Positions 1 to 8,059 of a DNA stretch of 41,907 nucleotides are shown here, in pieces (within the stretch, counting starts at the first letter, position 1; every line of letters begins with the position of its first letter). The position numbers and the translations under genes are program-made. This DNA comes from Bacteroidota bacterium. GTDB taxonomy: Bacteria > Bacteroidota > Bacteroidia > B-17B0 > Aurantibacillaceae. A model generated the notes under the pieces. The model was not told the DNA's origin and searched no databases. It saw only the letters and a list, made by a program, of their open reading frames with translations. The stretch lies in the NCBI GenBank assembly GCA_020403265.1, contig JADBXZ010000047.1, positions 1 to 41,907 of the forward strand, read 5' to 3'.

Positions 1-1821
1 CCTGGCAACCGCCTTACCATTAGCAGCGCCGCAGGCGATCCTTATTTTGGTGCAGCCAGCAGTGGTTTACGCTTTACAAATATGACAAGCGCATCGCCCA
101 CAATCTTAAATCCTAGCAATAAGGTGCTTTCGGTAGATGCACACGGTGATGTGGTGTTGGTTCCCGATGGCCCGGGTGGCGGTGGCGGTACCACAAACGT
201 TACGGCACAAAATGGTTTAAGTAACATTAGCCCAAGTATTGTTGAGTGGGGTGGCACCTTGCTGCACGATACTTATATTGACCAAGCCGGTTATAATATT
301 TGGTGGCACAACCAAGGTGCTTTTACGCATGGCGCCAGTATTCCTTTATCAGGCACCTTAAATTACAAATTTGGGTTGTTAAATCAAAACTTTGATAAGG
401 CCATGGTTATCAATAGCAGCAACGTTGTTTCCGGTACATCTTCAAGTCAACAATTAGGTTTAGAAATTATTAATAATACACCAAACTTAATTGCGCCCGG
501 TTATACCAACAAAGGCATTATTGTTTACAACAGTGGTAGTTATGATAACAGAAATAATTTTTTTAGTAGCGTTAATGGCGGCGTAACGCCATCGCCAGCA
601 CCGGTGGTACCAGGAGCATTTTCGTATGGTGTGGATGCAGGTGCCTACAATACTGACAATAGTTATGGGGGCTCGTTTGCTGCAAGTACTTTAGATCCGA
701 ATGCTACTTTACAATATGGTATTTTTGCTCAGGCAGACAGAGGTATAGATGTTAGAGGTGTTGTAGGAAAAGTTAGATATTTTGGAGATGGTGTAGCAGG
801 TAGTTTAAGTGCCGGTTTATGGGGAGAAACAGAAGCAAATAGTACATCTAATTTTGGATCCTTCAATTATGTTGCACCAAATTCAGGATATCAAGCAGGT
901 CGCTTGTACTTTGGAACATATTCTGAGGTAAACACCAATGGCTCAACTAATTCACCAACTAATGTTTATGGCGTTTTTTCAAGAGTATTTACACCTAATA
1001 ATATTGTGCCCGGTGCGCAGGTTTATGCCGTTTATGGTCAGGCAACAGACATAAATAGCTACGCAGGTTTTTTTAATGGCGATGTAAATGTTACAGGCCA
1101 ATTAACAGCTGGTGTTTATGGACCATCCGACCAATTATTGAAAACAAATATTAACAACATTACCAATGCTAAAGGTATAATTAGTCAATTAGAACCTAAA
1201 TCATTTTTCATGGATACTACCAAATACTTTTTAAAAGGCCATACTCAAAAGAACTATGGTCTTATAGCTCAACAAGTACAAACTGTTGTTCCGGAGTTAG
1301 TAAGCACTTTCAATGCACCCAATAAAACCGATAGTTTGGGTAATATTTTGCAAATGGGAGGAATTTTTAAAACCCTTAACTACAATGCCTTTATTGGTAT
1401 TTTATTAGCCAATGCTAAGGAACAAAATGCACGCATTGATAGTTTAATTGCCGCCCTTGGCAGCAGCGCACGCGCAGCAAACCCCAACAATCCGCAACCA
1501 ACAGAAGTTAACAACAGCAATACAAGCGTAAATAAACATGCTGTAACACTCAGCAAGGCCGATATGCTGGTGTTGGATCAAAACCAGCCAAATCCGTTCA
1601 ATGAAAAAACCATCATCACCTACAACGTACCAGAAAAATATGGTTACGCCCAAATTATTTTTACCACCACCGAAGGAAAAATTATTAAAATAGCCGACAT
1701 CACCCAAAAAGGCGCCGGCGAACTAACCGTTTATGCCAACGATTTAAGTGCAGGCATTTACCAATATAGCCTTGTGGTTGATGGCAAAACCATTGAAACT
1801 AAGAAAATGATTAAACAGTAA
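1..1821 (+). CDS. T9SS-sorted surface protein with peptidase S74 chaperone domain (5' partial)
   Basis: The reading frame is open from base 1 with no stop, so the gene begins upstream; the first in-frame ATG (82) is internal. A proline/glycine-rich hinge (PDGPGGGGG, about 166-192) separates an N-terminal part from a glycine/serine/asparagine-rich passenger. From 1126 the motif SDQLLKTNI, followed by YGLIAQQVQTVVPELV, marks a peptidase S74 intramolecular chaperone domain, as in phage tail spikes; Ser (1126-1128) and Lys (1141-1143) match the usual Ser-Lys dyad. A short helical stretch ending LIAAL closes it. After a linker, QNQPNPFNEKTIITYNVP to the end (about 1573-1821) is a type A T9SS C-terminal sorting domain, so the protein is probably exported across the outer membrane and anchored at the surface. 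Adhesin-like role is inference. The gene ends at a strong terminator. Confidence 0.85.
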   Translation, partial: PGNRLTISSAAGDPYFGAASSGLRFTNMTSASPTILNPSNKVLSVDAHGDVVLVPDGPGGGGGTTNVTAQNGLSNISPSIVEWGGTLLHDTYIDQAGYNIWWHNQGAFTHGASIPLSGTLNYKFGLLNQNFDKAMVINSSNVVSGTSSSQQLGLEIINNTPNLIAPGYTNKGIIVYNSGSYDNRNNFFSSVNGGVTPSPAPVVPGAFSYGVDAGAYNTDNSYGGSFAASTLDPNATLQYGIFAQADRGIDVRGVVGKVRYFGDGVAGSLSAGLWGETEANSTSNFGSFNYVAPNSGYQAGRLYFGTYSEVNTNGSTNSPTNVYGVFSRVFTPNNIVPGAQVYAVYGQATDINSYAGFFNGDVNVTGQLTAGVYGPSDQLLKTNINNITNAKGIISQLEPKSFFMDTTKYFLKGHTQKNYGLIAQQVQTVVPELVSTFNAPNKTDSLGNILQMGGIFKTLNYNAFIGILLANAKEQNARIDSLIAALGSSARAANPNNPQPTEVNNSNTSVNKHAVTLSKADMLVLDQNQPNPFNEKTIITYNVPEKYGYAQIIFTTTEGKIIKIADITQKGAGELTVYANDLSAGIYQYSLVVDGKTIETKKMIKQ

Positions 1822-1840
1822 TCAATAATTAAGCAAAAAC

Positions 1841-1873
1841 AAAAAAACCGAACTAATCAGTTCGGTTTTTTTT
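1841..1873. terminator. Bidirectional intrinsic terminator between convergent genes
   Basis: Stem ACCGAACT / AGTTCGGT with loop AATC, flanked by an A-run (1841-1847) and a T-run (1866-1873). It gives a hairpin plus U-tract on both strands, so it can end the S74 protein transcript and the convergent phosphatase transcript. Confidence 0.85.
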
Positions 1874-1890
1874 ATGTTGTATGAAGTCTT

Positions 1891-2604
1891 TTATACTCTG
1901 ATTCCGATGACACACACATCATCCACCTGCTCCAGATTACCTCTCCATTTTTCAAATGCATCAGTTAGTTTTTCTTTTTGTTCGTCTAAACTCAAGTGAC
2001 TAGTGCTTAATAATAATTCTTCTAATTGTTTATATTTGAATTTTTTTCCTTTTGGTCCGCCAAACTGATCGGCAAAACCATCTGTAAACGTATAAATAGT
2101 ATCGCCTTTTTGTAAATCTATTTTGTGCAATGTAAATGGCTTTAACTCTTCACTGTATTTGCCAACCGGCATTTTATCCGGTTTGTATTCGGTAATTTGT
2201 CCGTTACGCACCAACCACAATGGGTTGTTTGCCGCAGCAAATTCCAACTTGTAATTTTTAAAATCATAAGCGCATAAAACACAATCCATCCCGTCTTTAC
2301 TTTCTTCTTCACTGCCTTCAGGATTCAACGAGTCGATGATACCTCTTCTTACATTATCCAAAATTAAATTAGGGTGAATCAAATTTTTTTCGATGATACT
2401 TTCGTTTAAACGAGAAATTCCTACCATACTCATAAGCGCACCCGGTACCCCGTGTCCGGTGCAATCTGCCGTACACATATAAAATAATTCATGATTATAA
2501 CCGGGAGGTTGATGTGCTTGCGCATAATAAAAATCACCACTTACAATGTCCTTAGGTTTGTAAAGGATAAAAAAATTACGTGTGCTTGTTTCTGTTATAC
2601 TCAT
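1891..2604 (-). CDS. SpoIIE-type (PP2C-like) serine/threonine phosphatase, stand-alone
   Basis: 237 aa. A whole SpoIIE/RsbU-type phosphatase domain is visible: KPKDIVSGDFYY (about 16-27), DCTGHGVPGALMSM (about 47-60) and FTDGFADQFGG near residue 173 carry the metal-binding Asp and Gly residues of the family, with a terminal DDVCVIGIRV strand. Such enzymes dephosphorylate anti-sigma-factor antagonists or other regulators. In Bacteroidota the domain usually sits at the C-terminus of long TPR or 7TM sensor proteins; here an in-frame TAA 12 codons upstream of the ATG limits any extension, so the sensor part is absent. Substrate unknown. It is transcribed divergently from lptB. Confidence 0.85.
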   Translation of the reverse strand: MSITETSTRNFFILYKPKDIVSGDFYYAQAHQPPGYNHELFYMCTADCTGHGVPGALMSMVGISRLNESIIEKNLIHPNLILDNVRRGIIDSLNPEGSEEESKDGMDCVLCAYDFKNYKLEFAAANNPLWLVRNGQITEYKPDKMPVGKYSEELKPFTLHKIDLQKGDTIYTFTDGFADQFGGPKGKKFKYKQLEELLLSTSHLSLDEQKEKLTDAFEKWRGNLEQVDDVCVIGIRV

Positions 2605-2634
2605 GTTATAAAATTAAACATTTTTTTGTTCATT

Positions 2635-2642
2635 CAAAATTA
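2635..2642 (-). promoter_or_regulatory. Candidate -7 element for the SpoIIE phosphatase
   Basis: The minus strand reads TAATTTTG, matching the Bacteroidota -7 consensus TAnnTTTG, about 30 nt before the ATG at 2604. No good -33 TTTG is present, so this is a motif match only. Confidence 0.3.
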
Positions 2643-2729
2643 TAGCCAAAAAGAATTAAAAATATGAATTTCCTCAATTTATAATTCAAGATTTTACCAA
2701 AAATAAGCGCTTTTGCGTATTTTTAGCTA

Positions 2730-3455
2730 ATGATTTTACGCGGCGAAAATTTAGTGAAGCGATATAAAACCCGCACAGTGGCCAATAATGTGTCTATTCA
2801 GGTGGAGCAGGGCGAGATTGTGGGTTTACTTGGACCAAATGGTGCGGGCAAAACCACCTCTTTTTACATGATAGTAGGAATGGTAAAACCAAATAGCGGC
2901 AGAATTTATTTAGACGATAGGGATATTACCAAAGAACCAATGTTCAGACGTGCTCAGTTGGGTGTTGGTTATTTGCCTCAGGAGGCTTCTGTTTTCAGGA
3001 AATTGAGCATAGAAGATAACATCAGGGCGGTTTTGGAAATGACAAAATTAACAAGAAAAGAGCAGGAACTTAAATTAGAAAGTTTGTTGGATGAGTTTGC
3101 ACTGCATCATGTAAGGAAAAATTTAGGTGACCAGTTGAGCGGAGGTGAGCGTAGAAGAACAGAAATAGCCAGGGCATTAGCCACCAATCCAAAATTTATT
3201 TTATTAGACGAACCTTTTGCAGGTGTTGATCCAATTGCAGTTGAGGATATTCAAACAGTTGTTAGAAAGCTAAAAGAAAAAAACATAGGTATTTTAATAA
3301 CAGACCACAACGTTCATGAAACTTTAAGTATAACCGATAGAGCTTATTTATTGTATTCAGGAAGTGTAATTAAAAGTGGCACTGCTGAGGATTTAGCCAA
3401 CGATGAGCAAGTACGTAAAGTATACTTGGGTCAAAATTTTGAATTGAGAAAGTAG
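2730..3455 (+). CDS. lptB: LPS export ABC transporter ATP-binding protein LptB
   Basis: 241 aa, the usual length. Walker [10 protein letters not shown] (35-43), Q-loop LPQE (82-85), signature LSGGE (136-140), Walker B FILLDEP (156-162) and switch His193 (TDHNVHE) are all intact, and the LptB-like NIGILITDH and YLGQNFEL sequences are present. LptB is the cytoplasmic ATPase of LptBFG, which extracts lipopolysaccharide from the inner membrane and drives it over the LptC-A-D bridge. lptF, lptG and lptC are not in the window. The gene converges on the DUF2480 gene with only 3 bp between stops and no terminator hairpin. Confidence 0.95.
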   Translation: MILRGENLVKRYKTRTVANNVSIQVEQGEIVGLLGPNGAGKTTSFYMIVGMVKPNSGRIYLDDRDITKEPMFRRAQLGVGYLPQEASVFRKLSIEDNIRAVLEMTKLTRKEQELKLESLLDEFALHHVRKNLGDQLSGGERRRTEIARALATNPKFILLDEPFAGVDPIAVEDIQTVVRKLKEKNIGILITDHNVHETLSITDRAYLLYSGSVIKSGTAEDLANDEQVRKVYLGQNFELRK

Positions 3456-3458
3456 TTT

Positions 3459-3965
3459 TTATTTTCTCTTAAACAAAGGTACTGTGCTGCAAGGTTCGCC
3501 ATACATGATGCTTTTAGCATGTGGTTGTAAAAGTGCAGTTAATTGTACATAAGCATTTTTTGGTAAATCAATATCACCACAACCTTTGATTACAATACGC
3601 GCATCTTTGTAATCTTTTACATTTAATTTTTCCAGTTGTTCTGCAAACAAAAGGGTATCCAATGTTTGTAAATCACCAAAAACAACTTTTTTAGCGAATG
3701 GTTGTAAAGCCAGTGTTAGCAACATGTAAGCCCAAGTTGGCACAATTGCATCGGCAGTGCAGGTGAGTGCAATAAATTTATTTTGATATTGACTCCAATC
3801 GTTATTTTTAATAAACTCTCTAAAATCTTTTTCCTTTAAAATTAATTCTTGAAATAACAAAGGTTTAATATCAAATAATACACGTTCTCCTTTGATGTAA
3901 AAGTCTTCCAGGTTAATGGTAACAATACCGCTGGTGCTAACTTTATTTACAATTTCATTATCCAT
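3459..3965 (-). CDS. DUF2480 family protein
   Basis: 168 aa, cytoplasmic (no signal peptide or membrane segment). I recognise the Bacteroidota-restricted DUF2480 family from the N-terminal pattern IVNKVSTSGIVTINLEDF, the central TADAIVPTWAYMLL and the tail YGEPCSTVPLFKRK with its conserved Cys. Function is not established. Its ATG directly abuts the TAA of the upstream DUF59 gene (zero spacing), so the two are almost certainly co-transcribed, which suggests a link to Fe-S cluster assembly. Confidence 0.8.
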   Translation of the reverse strand: MDNEIVNKVSTSGIVTINLEDFYIKGERVLFDIKPLLFQELILKEKDFREFIKNNDWSQYQNKFIALTCTADAIVPTWAYMLLTLALQPFAKKVVFGDLQTLDTLLFAEQLEKLNVKDYKDARIVIKGCGDIDLPKNAYVQLTALLQPHAKSIMYGEPCSTVPLFKRK

Positions 3966-4295
3966 TTACATAAAACCAAGTTCTAATTGAGCCACTTCAC
4001 TCATCATCTCTTTTGTCCAAGTTGGTTCAAAAGTTAAAGTCAATTCAGTGCCGGTAATGCCTTGCAATAATTTACATTTACTTTCAACTTCGGCAGGCAG
4101 GGTTTCAGCAGCCGGACAGTTGGGAGAGGTAAGGGTCATTACAATTTTTAAATGGTTTTCTTTGTTAAGATGTAATTCATAAATTAATCCGAGTTCCCAT
4201 ACATCAACAGGAATTTCAGGATCAAAGCACGTTTTAATTTCATCTATTACGCGCTGCATTAACTCCGTATTTTCAGTTACAATAATGGCTGCCAT
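3966..4295 (-). CDS. DUF59/MIP18-family Fe-S cluster assembly protein
   Basis: 109 aa from the ATG at 4295. The MIP18/SufT/PaaD-type domain is visible: TCFDPEIPVDVWELGLIYEL, then TLTSPNCPAAETLP with the conserved Cys of the PxCP region. Family members act in Fe-S cluster carriage or assembly in the cytoplasm and are often found with suf genes in Bacteroidota; no other suf gene is in the window. An in-frame GTG at 4304 could add three residues, but it overlaps a candidate -7 element, so the ATG is preferred. Directly followed by the DUF2480 gene. Confidence 0.85.
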   Translation of the reverse strand: MAAIIVTENTELMQRVIDEIKTCFDPEIPVDVWELGLIYELHLNKENHLKIVMTLTSPNCPAAETLPAEVESKCKLLQGITGTELTLTFEPTWTKEMMSEVAQLELGFM

Positions 4296-4303
4296 TTGAA
4301 CCA

Positions 4304-4311
4304 CAAAATTA
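4304..4311 (-). promoter_or_regulatory. Candidate -7 element for the DUF59-DUF2480 pair
   Basis: TAATTTTG on the minus strand, ending 9 nt before the ATG at 4295. The leader would be only a few nucleotides. No -33 match. Confidence 0.3.
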
Positions 4312-4343
4312 AGTTATTTTTTAGAATTAATCTAAATAAAAAA

Positions 4344-5414
4344 CTATAAACCGCCTTCTTTTAATCTTTCGGCATTTTCTGCGAATTGCAGTTTGTCTAT
4401 CATTTCCTGTATATCACCGTTCACAAAATTTTCCAAATCGTACAAAGTTTCGTTGATGCGATGGTCTGTTATTCGGTTTTGCGGGTAATTGTAAGTTCTA
4501 ATTTTGGCACTGCGGTCGCCGGTGGTTACCATTGTTTTGCGGCGTTTACTTGTTTCTTCCAGTCTTTTCTGATATTCAATATCGTATAATTTGCTTCGTA
4601 ACATTTGCATGGCTTTTTCGCGGTTACCAAGCTGGTTACGCTCTGTTTGGCACATCACAACCATTCCCGAAGGTTTATGTGTTAATATAACTTTACTTTC
4701 TACTTTGTTAACATTTTGTCCTCCCGCTCCACCGCTTCGGGCAGTTTGCATTTCAATGTCGCTTTCTTTTAGTTCAACATCAAACTCTTCGGCTTCAGGC
4801 AATACCACAACAGTTGCAGCACTGGTATGAACTCTGCCCTGAGTTTCTGTTGCAGGTACACGCTGCACACGATGTACGCCACTTTCAAATTTTAAAACAC
4901 CATAAGCACCCGGTGCAATTACGTTAAAAATAATTTCTTTGTAACCTCCCATCGTACCGGGGTTACTATCCACCACTTCAATTTTAAATCCTTTGGTTTC
5001 ACAAAAGCGGCTATACATTTCAAAAAGGTTACCGGCAAAAATACTGGCTTCATCACCACCGGTGCCTGCTCTTAGTTCCATTACACAGTTTTTAATGTCT
5101 TCCGGGTCTTTTGGAATCAGCATCAAACGAATTTCTTCGGTAAGTTTGGTTTCCTTTTCTCGATTTTCTTCCAACTCAAGTTTAGCCATCTCCAAAAAAT
5201 CTTTATCTTTTTCGTTGGCTAATACTTCTTTGGCACTTTCAATGTTATTTAGTGTTTTTTTATACTCGTCTATTAATTCAACAACCTGTCCTAATTCTTT
5301 ATATTCAATATTTAATTTTTTAAACAGTTTCATATCCGAAACAGTTGAAGGATCTGATAATTTCAGTTCCACTTCTTGATACCTTCTCTTAATTTCTTCT
5401 AACTTATCTAACAT
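4344..5414 (-). CDS. prfA: Peptide chain release factor 1
   Basis: 356 aa, full length. The GGQ motif (231-233, in [11 protein letters not shown]) is the peptidyl-tRNA hydrolysis loop and PAT (187-189, in [14 protein letters not shown]) is the anticodon-like tripeptide that distinguishes RF1 (UAG/UAA) from RF2. The C-terminal [14 protein letters not shown] stretch is typical. Acts on the ribosome at termination. Divergent from the OmpA-family gene; the intergenic region is 99 bp. The usual partner prmC is not adjacent. Confidence 0.97.
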   Translation of the reverse strand: MLDKLEEIKRRYQEVELKLSDPSTVSDMKLFKKLNIEYKELGQVVELIDEYKKTLNNIESAKEVLANEKDKDFLEMAKLELEENREKETKLTEEIRLMLIPKDPEDIKNCVMELRAGTGGDEASIFAGNLFEMYSRFCETKGFKIEVVDSNPGTMGGYKEIIFNVIAPGAYGVLKFESGVHRVQRVPATETQGRVHTSAATVVVLPEAEEFDVELKESDIEMQTARSGGAGGQNVNKVESKVILTHKPSGMVVMCQTERNQLGNREKAMQMLRSKLYDIEYQKRLEETSKRRKTMVTTGDRSAKIRTYNYPQNRITDHRINETLYDLENFVNGDIQEMIDKLQFAENAERLKEGGL

Positions 5415-5483
5415 CTTTTGTTTTACTAAAATAGCCTGTAAAGATAGGTTAATTTATTTAGCCAGTAAAATCAAAAAATTTGT

Positions 5484-5491
5484 TATATTTG
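5484..5491 (+). promoter_or_regulatory. Candidate -7 element for the OmpA-family gene
   Basis: TATATTTG matches TAnnTTTG, 22 nt upstream of the ATG at 5514. The -33 region carries only a weak TTTAG at 5457-5461. Confidence 0.4.
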
Positions 5492-5513
5492 GTGATTAAC
5501 CAAACAAAAACCT

Positions 5514-7958
5514 ATGAAAAATAAATTACTTTTTTTATGTTTAATAGTTATTGCTAAGTTATCCGCGCAGGATTATTTAGGTTTACAAAGTAGTAATTAT
5601 GCGGGCGTAGCTGGCATTTATTCAAATCCGGCTAACATTGTTGATAATAGAATGAAGTTTGATTTGGTTTTAGGAGGTTTAAATTTTATTGCAGAGAATA
5701 ATTATGTTTCAGTTAGAAGATCAGCACTAAAATATACAGGGAAATTAACTGATCCTGAAAATTTAAAATTCCCTGATTCTTGGGAAAACACTAATAAAAA
5801 CTCACCGGACTATTGGAAAAATAATTTTCGGATTGTTAATTCAGACCGCAACAAAAGCGTTTATTCTAAAGCGCGTATTACAATGCCTTCATTTATGGTT
5901 AACATCAATAATAAAAATTCTATTGCCTTTACTTGGAGTATTAGAAATTATTTAAACATTGATGGTATTTCACCCGATTTAGCGCGATTAGCATTTGAGG
6001 AGTTTAATTATCCAACGCTTTTTGTACAAAAGTTAGAAAATAAACGTTTAAGTATTCAACAAATGACTTGGGCCGAGTATGGCTTAACGTATGGTAGAGT
6101 ATTAAAACAAGAAGGCGCTCATTTTTTAAAAGCTGCTGCAACTGTAAAACTTTTGCAAGGCCTTGGTGCTGCATATTTTTTTGTTGATAATTTAAAGTAT
6201 GAGTTTATTGCTGATACAACCTTATCCTTGTTTCAATCCAATATTCAATATGGGCATAGTGATAATGTAGATTTTACGAATCAAAATAACATTAAATATG
6301 AGTTTAAATCTTATCCGGGAGTAGGCTTTGATATTGGTGCTGTTTACGAATGGCGTCCTGATTTCGAAAAATATAAATATGATATGGATGGCGAAAAAGG
6401 TTTATGGCGAAATGATAAAAATAAATATAAACTGAAGGCAAGCTTCGCTATAAACGATATTGGCAGTATTCGCTATAATTTAGGGACTTTAGCTAACAAC
6501 TTTCAGGCGGATATTGGTTATTGGAATATAAAAGACGTACAGGTTAATTCTGTTGGTGGTTTTGATACACTTATGCTAAACATGTTTCCAAGCAAACGTG
6601 ATGGTGATGACTTCAGAATGATGTTGCCAACTACAATTAATGCTAATGTAGATTATCATATTTGGAAGCCGTTTTACGCCAATTTAATGGTTAACGCCGG
6701 TAATTTTTATAAAAACAGACCAACAAAAGTATCTGAGTACACCTTAATTAGTTTAACTCCAAGGTTTGATCATAAGTGGTTCGGTGTTTCAGTACCAATA
6801 AGTTGGGGTTCTATTGCATCTGTTCGAAGAGAAGATTTGATGCTTGGATCAATGGTTAGACTTGGTCCATTGGTATTTGGTGTAAATAATATGCTTGGCC
6901 TATTAACCAAAGATATGTATGGAGTTGATTTTTATACCATGGTTAAAGTACCAATTCCATATGGTAAACCAAAAGACAGGGATAAAGATGGTATTAGCAA
7001 TAAGAAAGATCAATGCGTTGATGTGCCAGGGGTTTGGGAATTTATGGGCTGTCCTGATAAGGATGGCGATCATATTCAGGATAAAGATGATAAGTGTCCG
7101 GATGTGGCAGGCGTTAAAGAATTACAAGGTTGTCCTGATAAAGATGGTGATGGCATCACAGATGCTGAAGATGCTTGTGTAGATGTGCCTGGATTAAAAG
7201 AATTTAAAGGTTGCCCGGATAAAGACGGTGATAAAATTATTGATAAAGATGATGAATGTCCGGATGATGCTGGTTTAGCTGAATTTATGGGTTGCCCTGA
7301 TAAAGATGGTGATGGCACACCTGATAAATTGGATGCTTGCCCAGATGTATTTGGGCCAAAAGAATTTAAAGGTTGTCCTGATAAAGATGGAGACACCGTG
7401 TTAGATAAAGATGATGGTTGCCCGGATGTGAAAGGACCTGTTGAAAACAAGGGTTGTCCTTACCCTGATACGGATAAAGATGGTGTTTTTGATAAGGATG
7501 ATGCTTGTCCTACAACTCCAGGGTTAGTTGAATTGAAGGGTTGTCCTCCGCCACCGCCAATGAAAGAGGCTGAACTTAGAATTTTAGAAAAAGCATTTGA
7601 AAGTTTAGAGTTTGCTACCGGTAAAGACATCATTAAGCCGGTATCTTTCCCATCATTGAAAGATTTGGCTAAATTAATGAAAGAACATAAGCTTGACTGG
7701 AAATTGAAATTAAGTGGACATACCGATAACCAAGGTGATGCTGCTAAGAATATGTTATTATCTGAAAAGCGTAGTAAAGCAGTGAAGGCTTATTTGGTTA
7801 AAAATGGCGTTCCGGCAGAAAATATTACTGCGGAATGGTTTGGTTCAACTCAGCCAATTGCAGATAATAATACCGCAGCAGGCAGACAGAAAAACAGAAG
7901 GGTTGAAATGAAGGTAAACTTTAGAGAAAGTACAGAGAAACTCGAAAAGAAGTTTTAG
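5514..7958 (+). CDS. DUF5723/OmpA outer-membrane protein with seven thrombospondin type 3 repeats
   Basis: 814 aa. Signal peptide MKNKLLFLCLIVIAKLSAQ. Residues of about 20-485 form a DUF5723-like outer-membrane barrel beginning DYLGLQSSNYAGVAGIYSNP. Residues 490-678 are seven calcium-binding thrombospondin type 3 repeats of about 27 residues (DKDGDG...D...CPD...GCP). After a PPPPP linker, the C-terminal OmpA domain (about 685-800) carries LSGHTDN and GRQKNRRVEMKV, which bind meso-diaminopimelate in peptidoglycan. The protein is therefore likely an outer-membrane anchor tying the barrel to the wall through a stiff Ca-dependent spacer. Monocistronic: its own -7 element upstream and a strong terminator downstream. 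Confidence 0.9.
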   Translation: MKNKLLFLCLIVIAKLSAQDYLGLQSSNYAGVAGIYSNPANIVDNRMKFDLVLGGLNFIAENNYVSVRRSALKYTGKLTDPENLKFPDSWENTNKNSPDYWKNNFRIVNSDRNKSVYSKARITMPSFMVNINNKNSIAFTWSIRNYLNIDGISPDLARLAFEEFNYPTLFVQKLENKRLSIQQMTWAEYGLTYGRVLKQEGAHFLKAAATVKLLQGLGAAYFFVDNLKYEFIADTTLSLFQSNIQYGHSDNVDFTNQNNIKYEFKSYPGVGFDIGAVYEWRPDFEKYKYDMDGEKGLWRNDKNKYKLKASFAINDIGSIRYNLGTLANNFQADIGYWNIKDVQVNSVGGFDTLMLNMFPSKRDGDDFRMMLPTTINANVDYHIWKPFYANLMVNAGNFYKNRPTKVSEYTLISLTPRFDHKWFGVSVPISWGSIASVRREDLMLGSMVRLGPLVFGVNNMLGLLTKDMYGVDFYTMVKVPIPYGKPKDRDKDGISNKKDQCVDVPGVWEFMGCPDKDGDHIQDKDDKCPDVAGVKELQGCPDKDGDGITDAEDACVDVPGLKEFKGCPDKDGDKIIDKDDECPDDAGLAEFMGCPDKDGDGTPDKLDACPDVFGPKEFKGCPDKDGDTVLDKDDGCPDVKGPVENKGCPYPDTDKDGVFDKDDACPTTPGLVELKGCPPPPPMKEAELRILEKAFESLEFATGKDIIKPVSFPSLKDLAKLMKEHKLDWKLKLSGHTDNQGDAAKNMLLSEKRSKAVKAYLVKNGVPAENITAEWFGSTQPIADNNTAAGRQKNRRVEMKVNFRESTEKLEKKF
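6981..7547 (+). repeat. Seven tandem thrombospondin type 3 repeats (about 81-bp unit)
   Basis: 567 bp coding for 189 residues: one 25-residue unit, five of exactly 27 and a final 29-residue unit. Each has the DxDxDG Ca-binding pattern, one conserved Cys in a CPD or CVD context and a terminal GCP. DNA is recognisably repetitive (phrases like TGTCCTGATAAAGATGG recur), so recombination or assembly errors could change copy number. Confidence 0.9.
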
Positions 7959-7962
7959 ACTT

Positions 7963-7997
7963 AAAAAAACCGCAGTAGAATTTACTGCGGTTTTTTT
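7963..7997 (+). terminator. Intrinsic terminator after the OmpA-family gene
   Basis: Stem ACCGCAGTA / TACTGCGGT extended by seven A:T pairs, loop GAATT (7978-7982), then T-run 7991-7997. Starts 4 nt after the stop codon. The A-run on the other side makes it symmetrical, but no minus-strand gene needs it here. Confidence 0.85.
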
Positions 7998-8026
7998 GTT
8001 AGTTACTCTTTTACTTTTTAATTTTT
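7995..8026 (+). promoter_or_regulatory. Candidate promoter for the O-antigen ligase-M23 peptidase pair
   Basis: TTTG (7995-7998), 20-nt spacer, TAATTTTT (8019-8026; consensus TAnnTTTG, last base differs). The -33 box would lie in the T-run of the preceding terminator. Start codon TTG is at 8060. Confidence 0.3.
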
Positions 8027-8059
8027 TGCGCCTGATTAAGTTTTACTTTTACCCAAAAC

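Noticed and set aside
82-82. ATG at 82 as the true start of the first gene
   Set aside because: The frame is open and coding-like from base 1 (GNRLTISSAAGD...), so the start is upstream of the window.
4321-4340. Hairpin TTTAGA/TCTAAA between prfA and the DUF59 gene
   Set aside because: On the minus strand it is followed by A residues, not T, so it is not an intrinsic terminator for prfA.
7076-7450. 124-codon minus-strand ORF opposite the OmpA-family gene
   Set aside because: It is the antisense of the thrombospondin repeats; repeat periodicity keeps the frame open. Composition (Ser, Pro, Gly) is an artefact.
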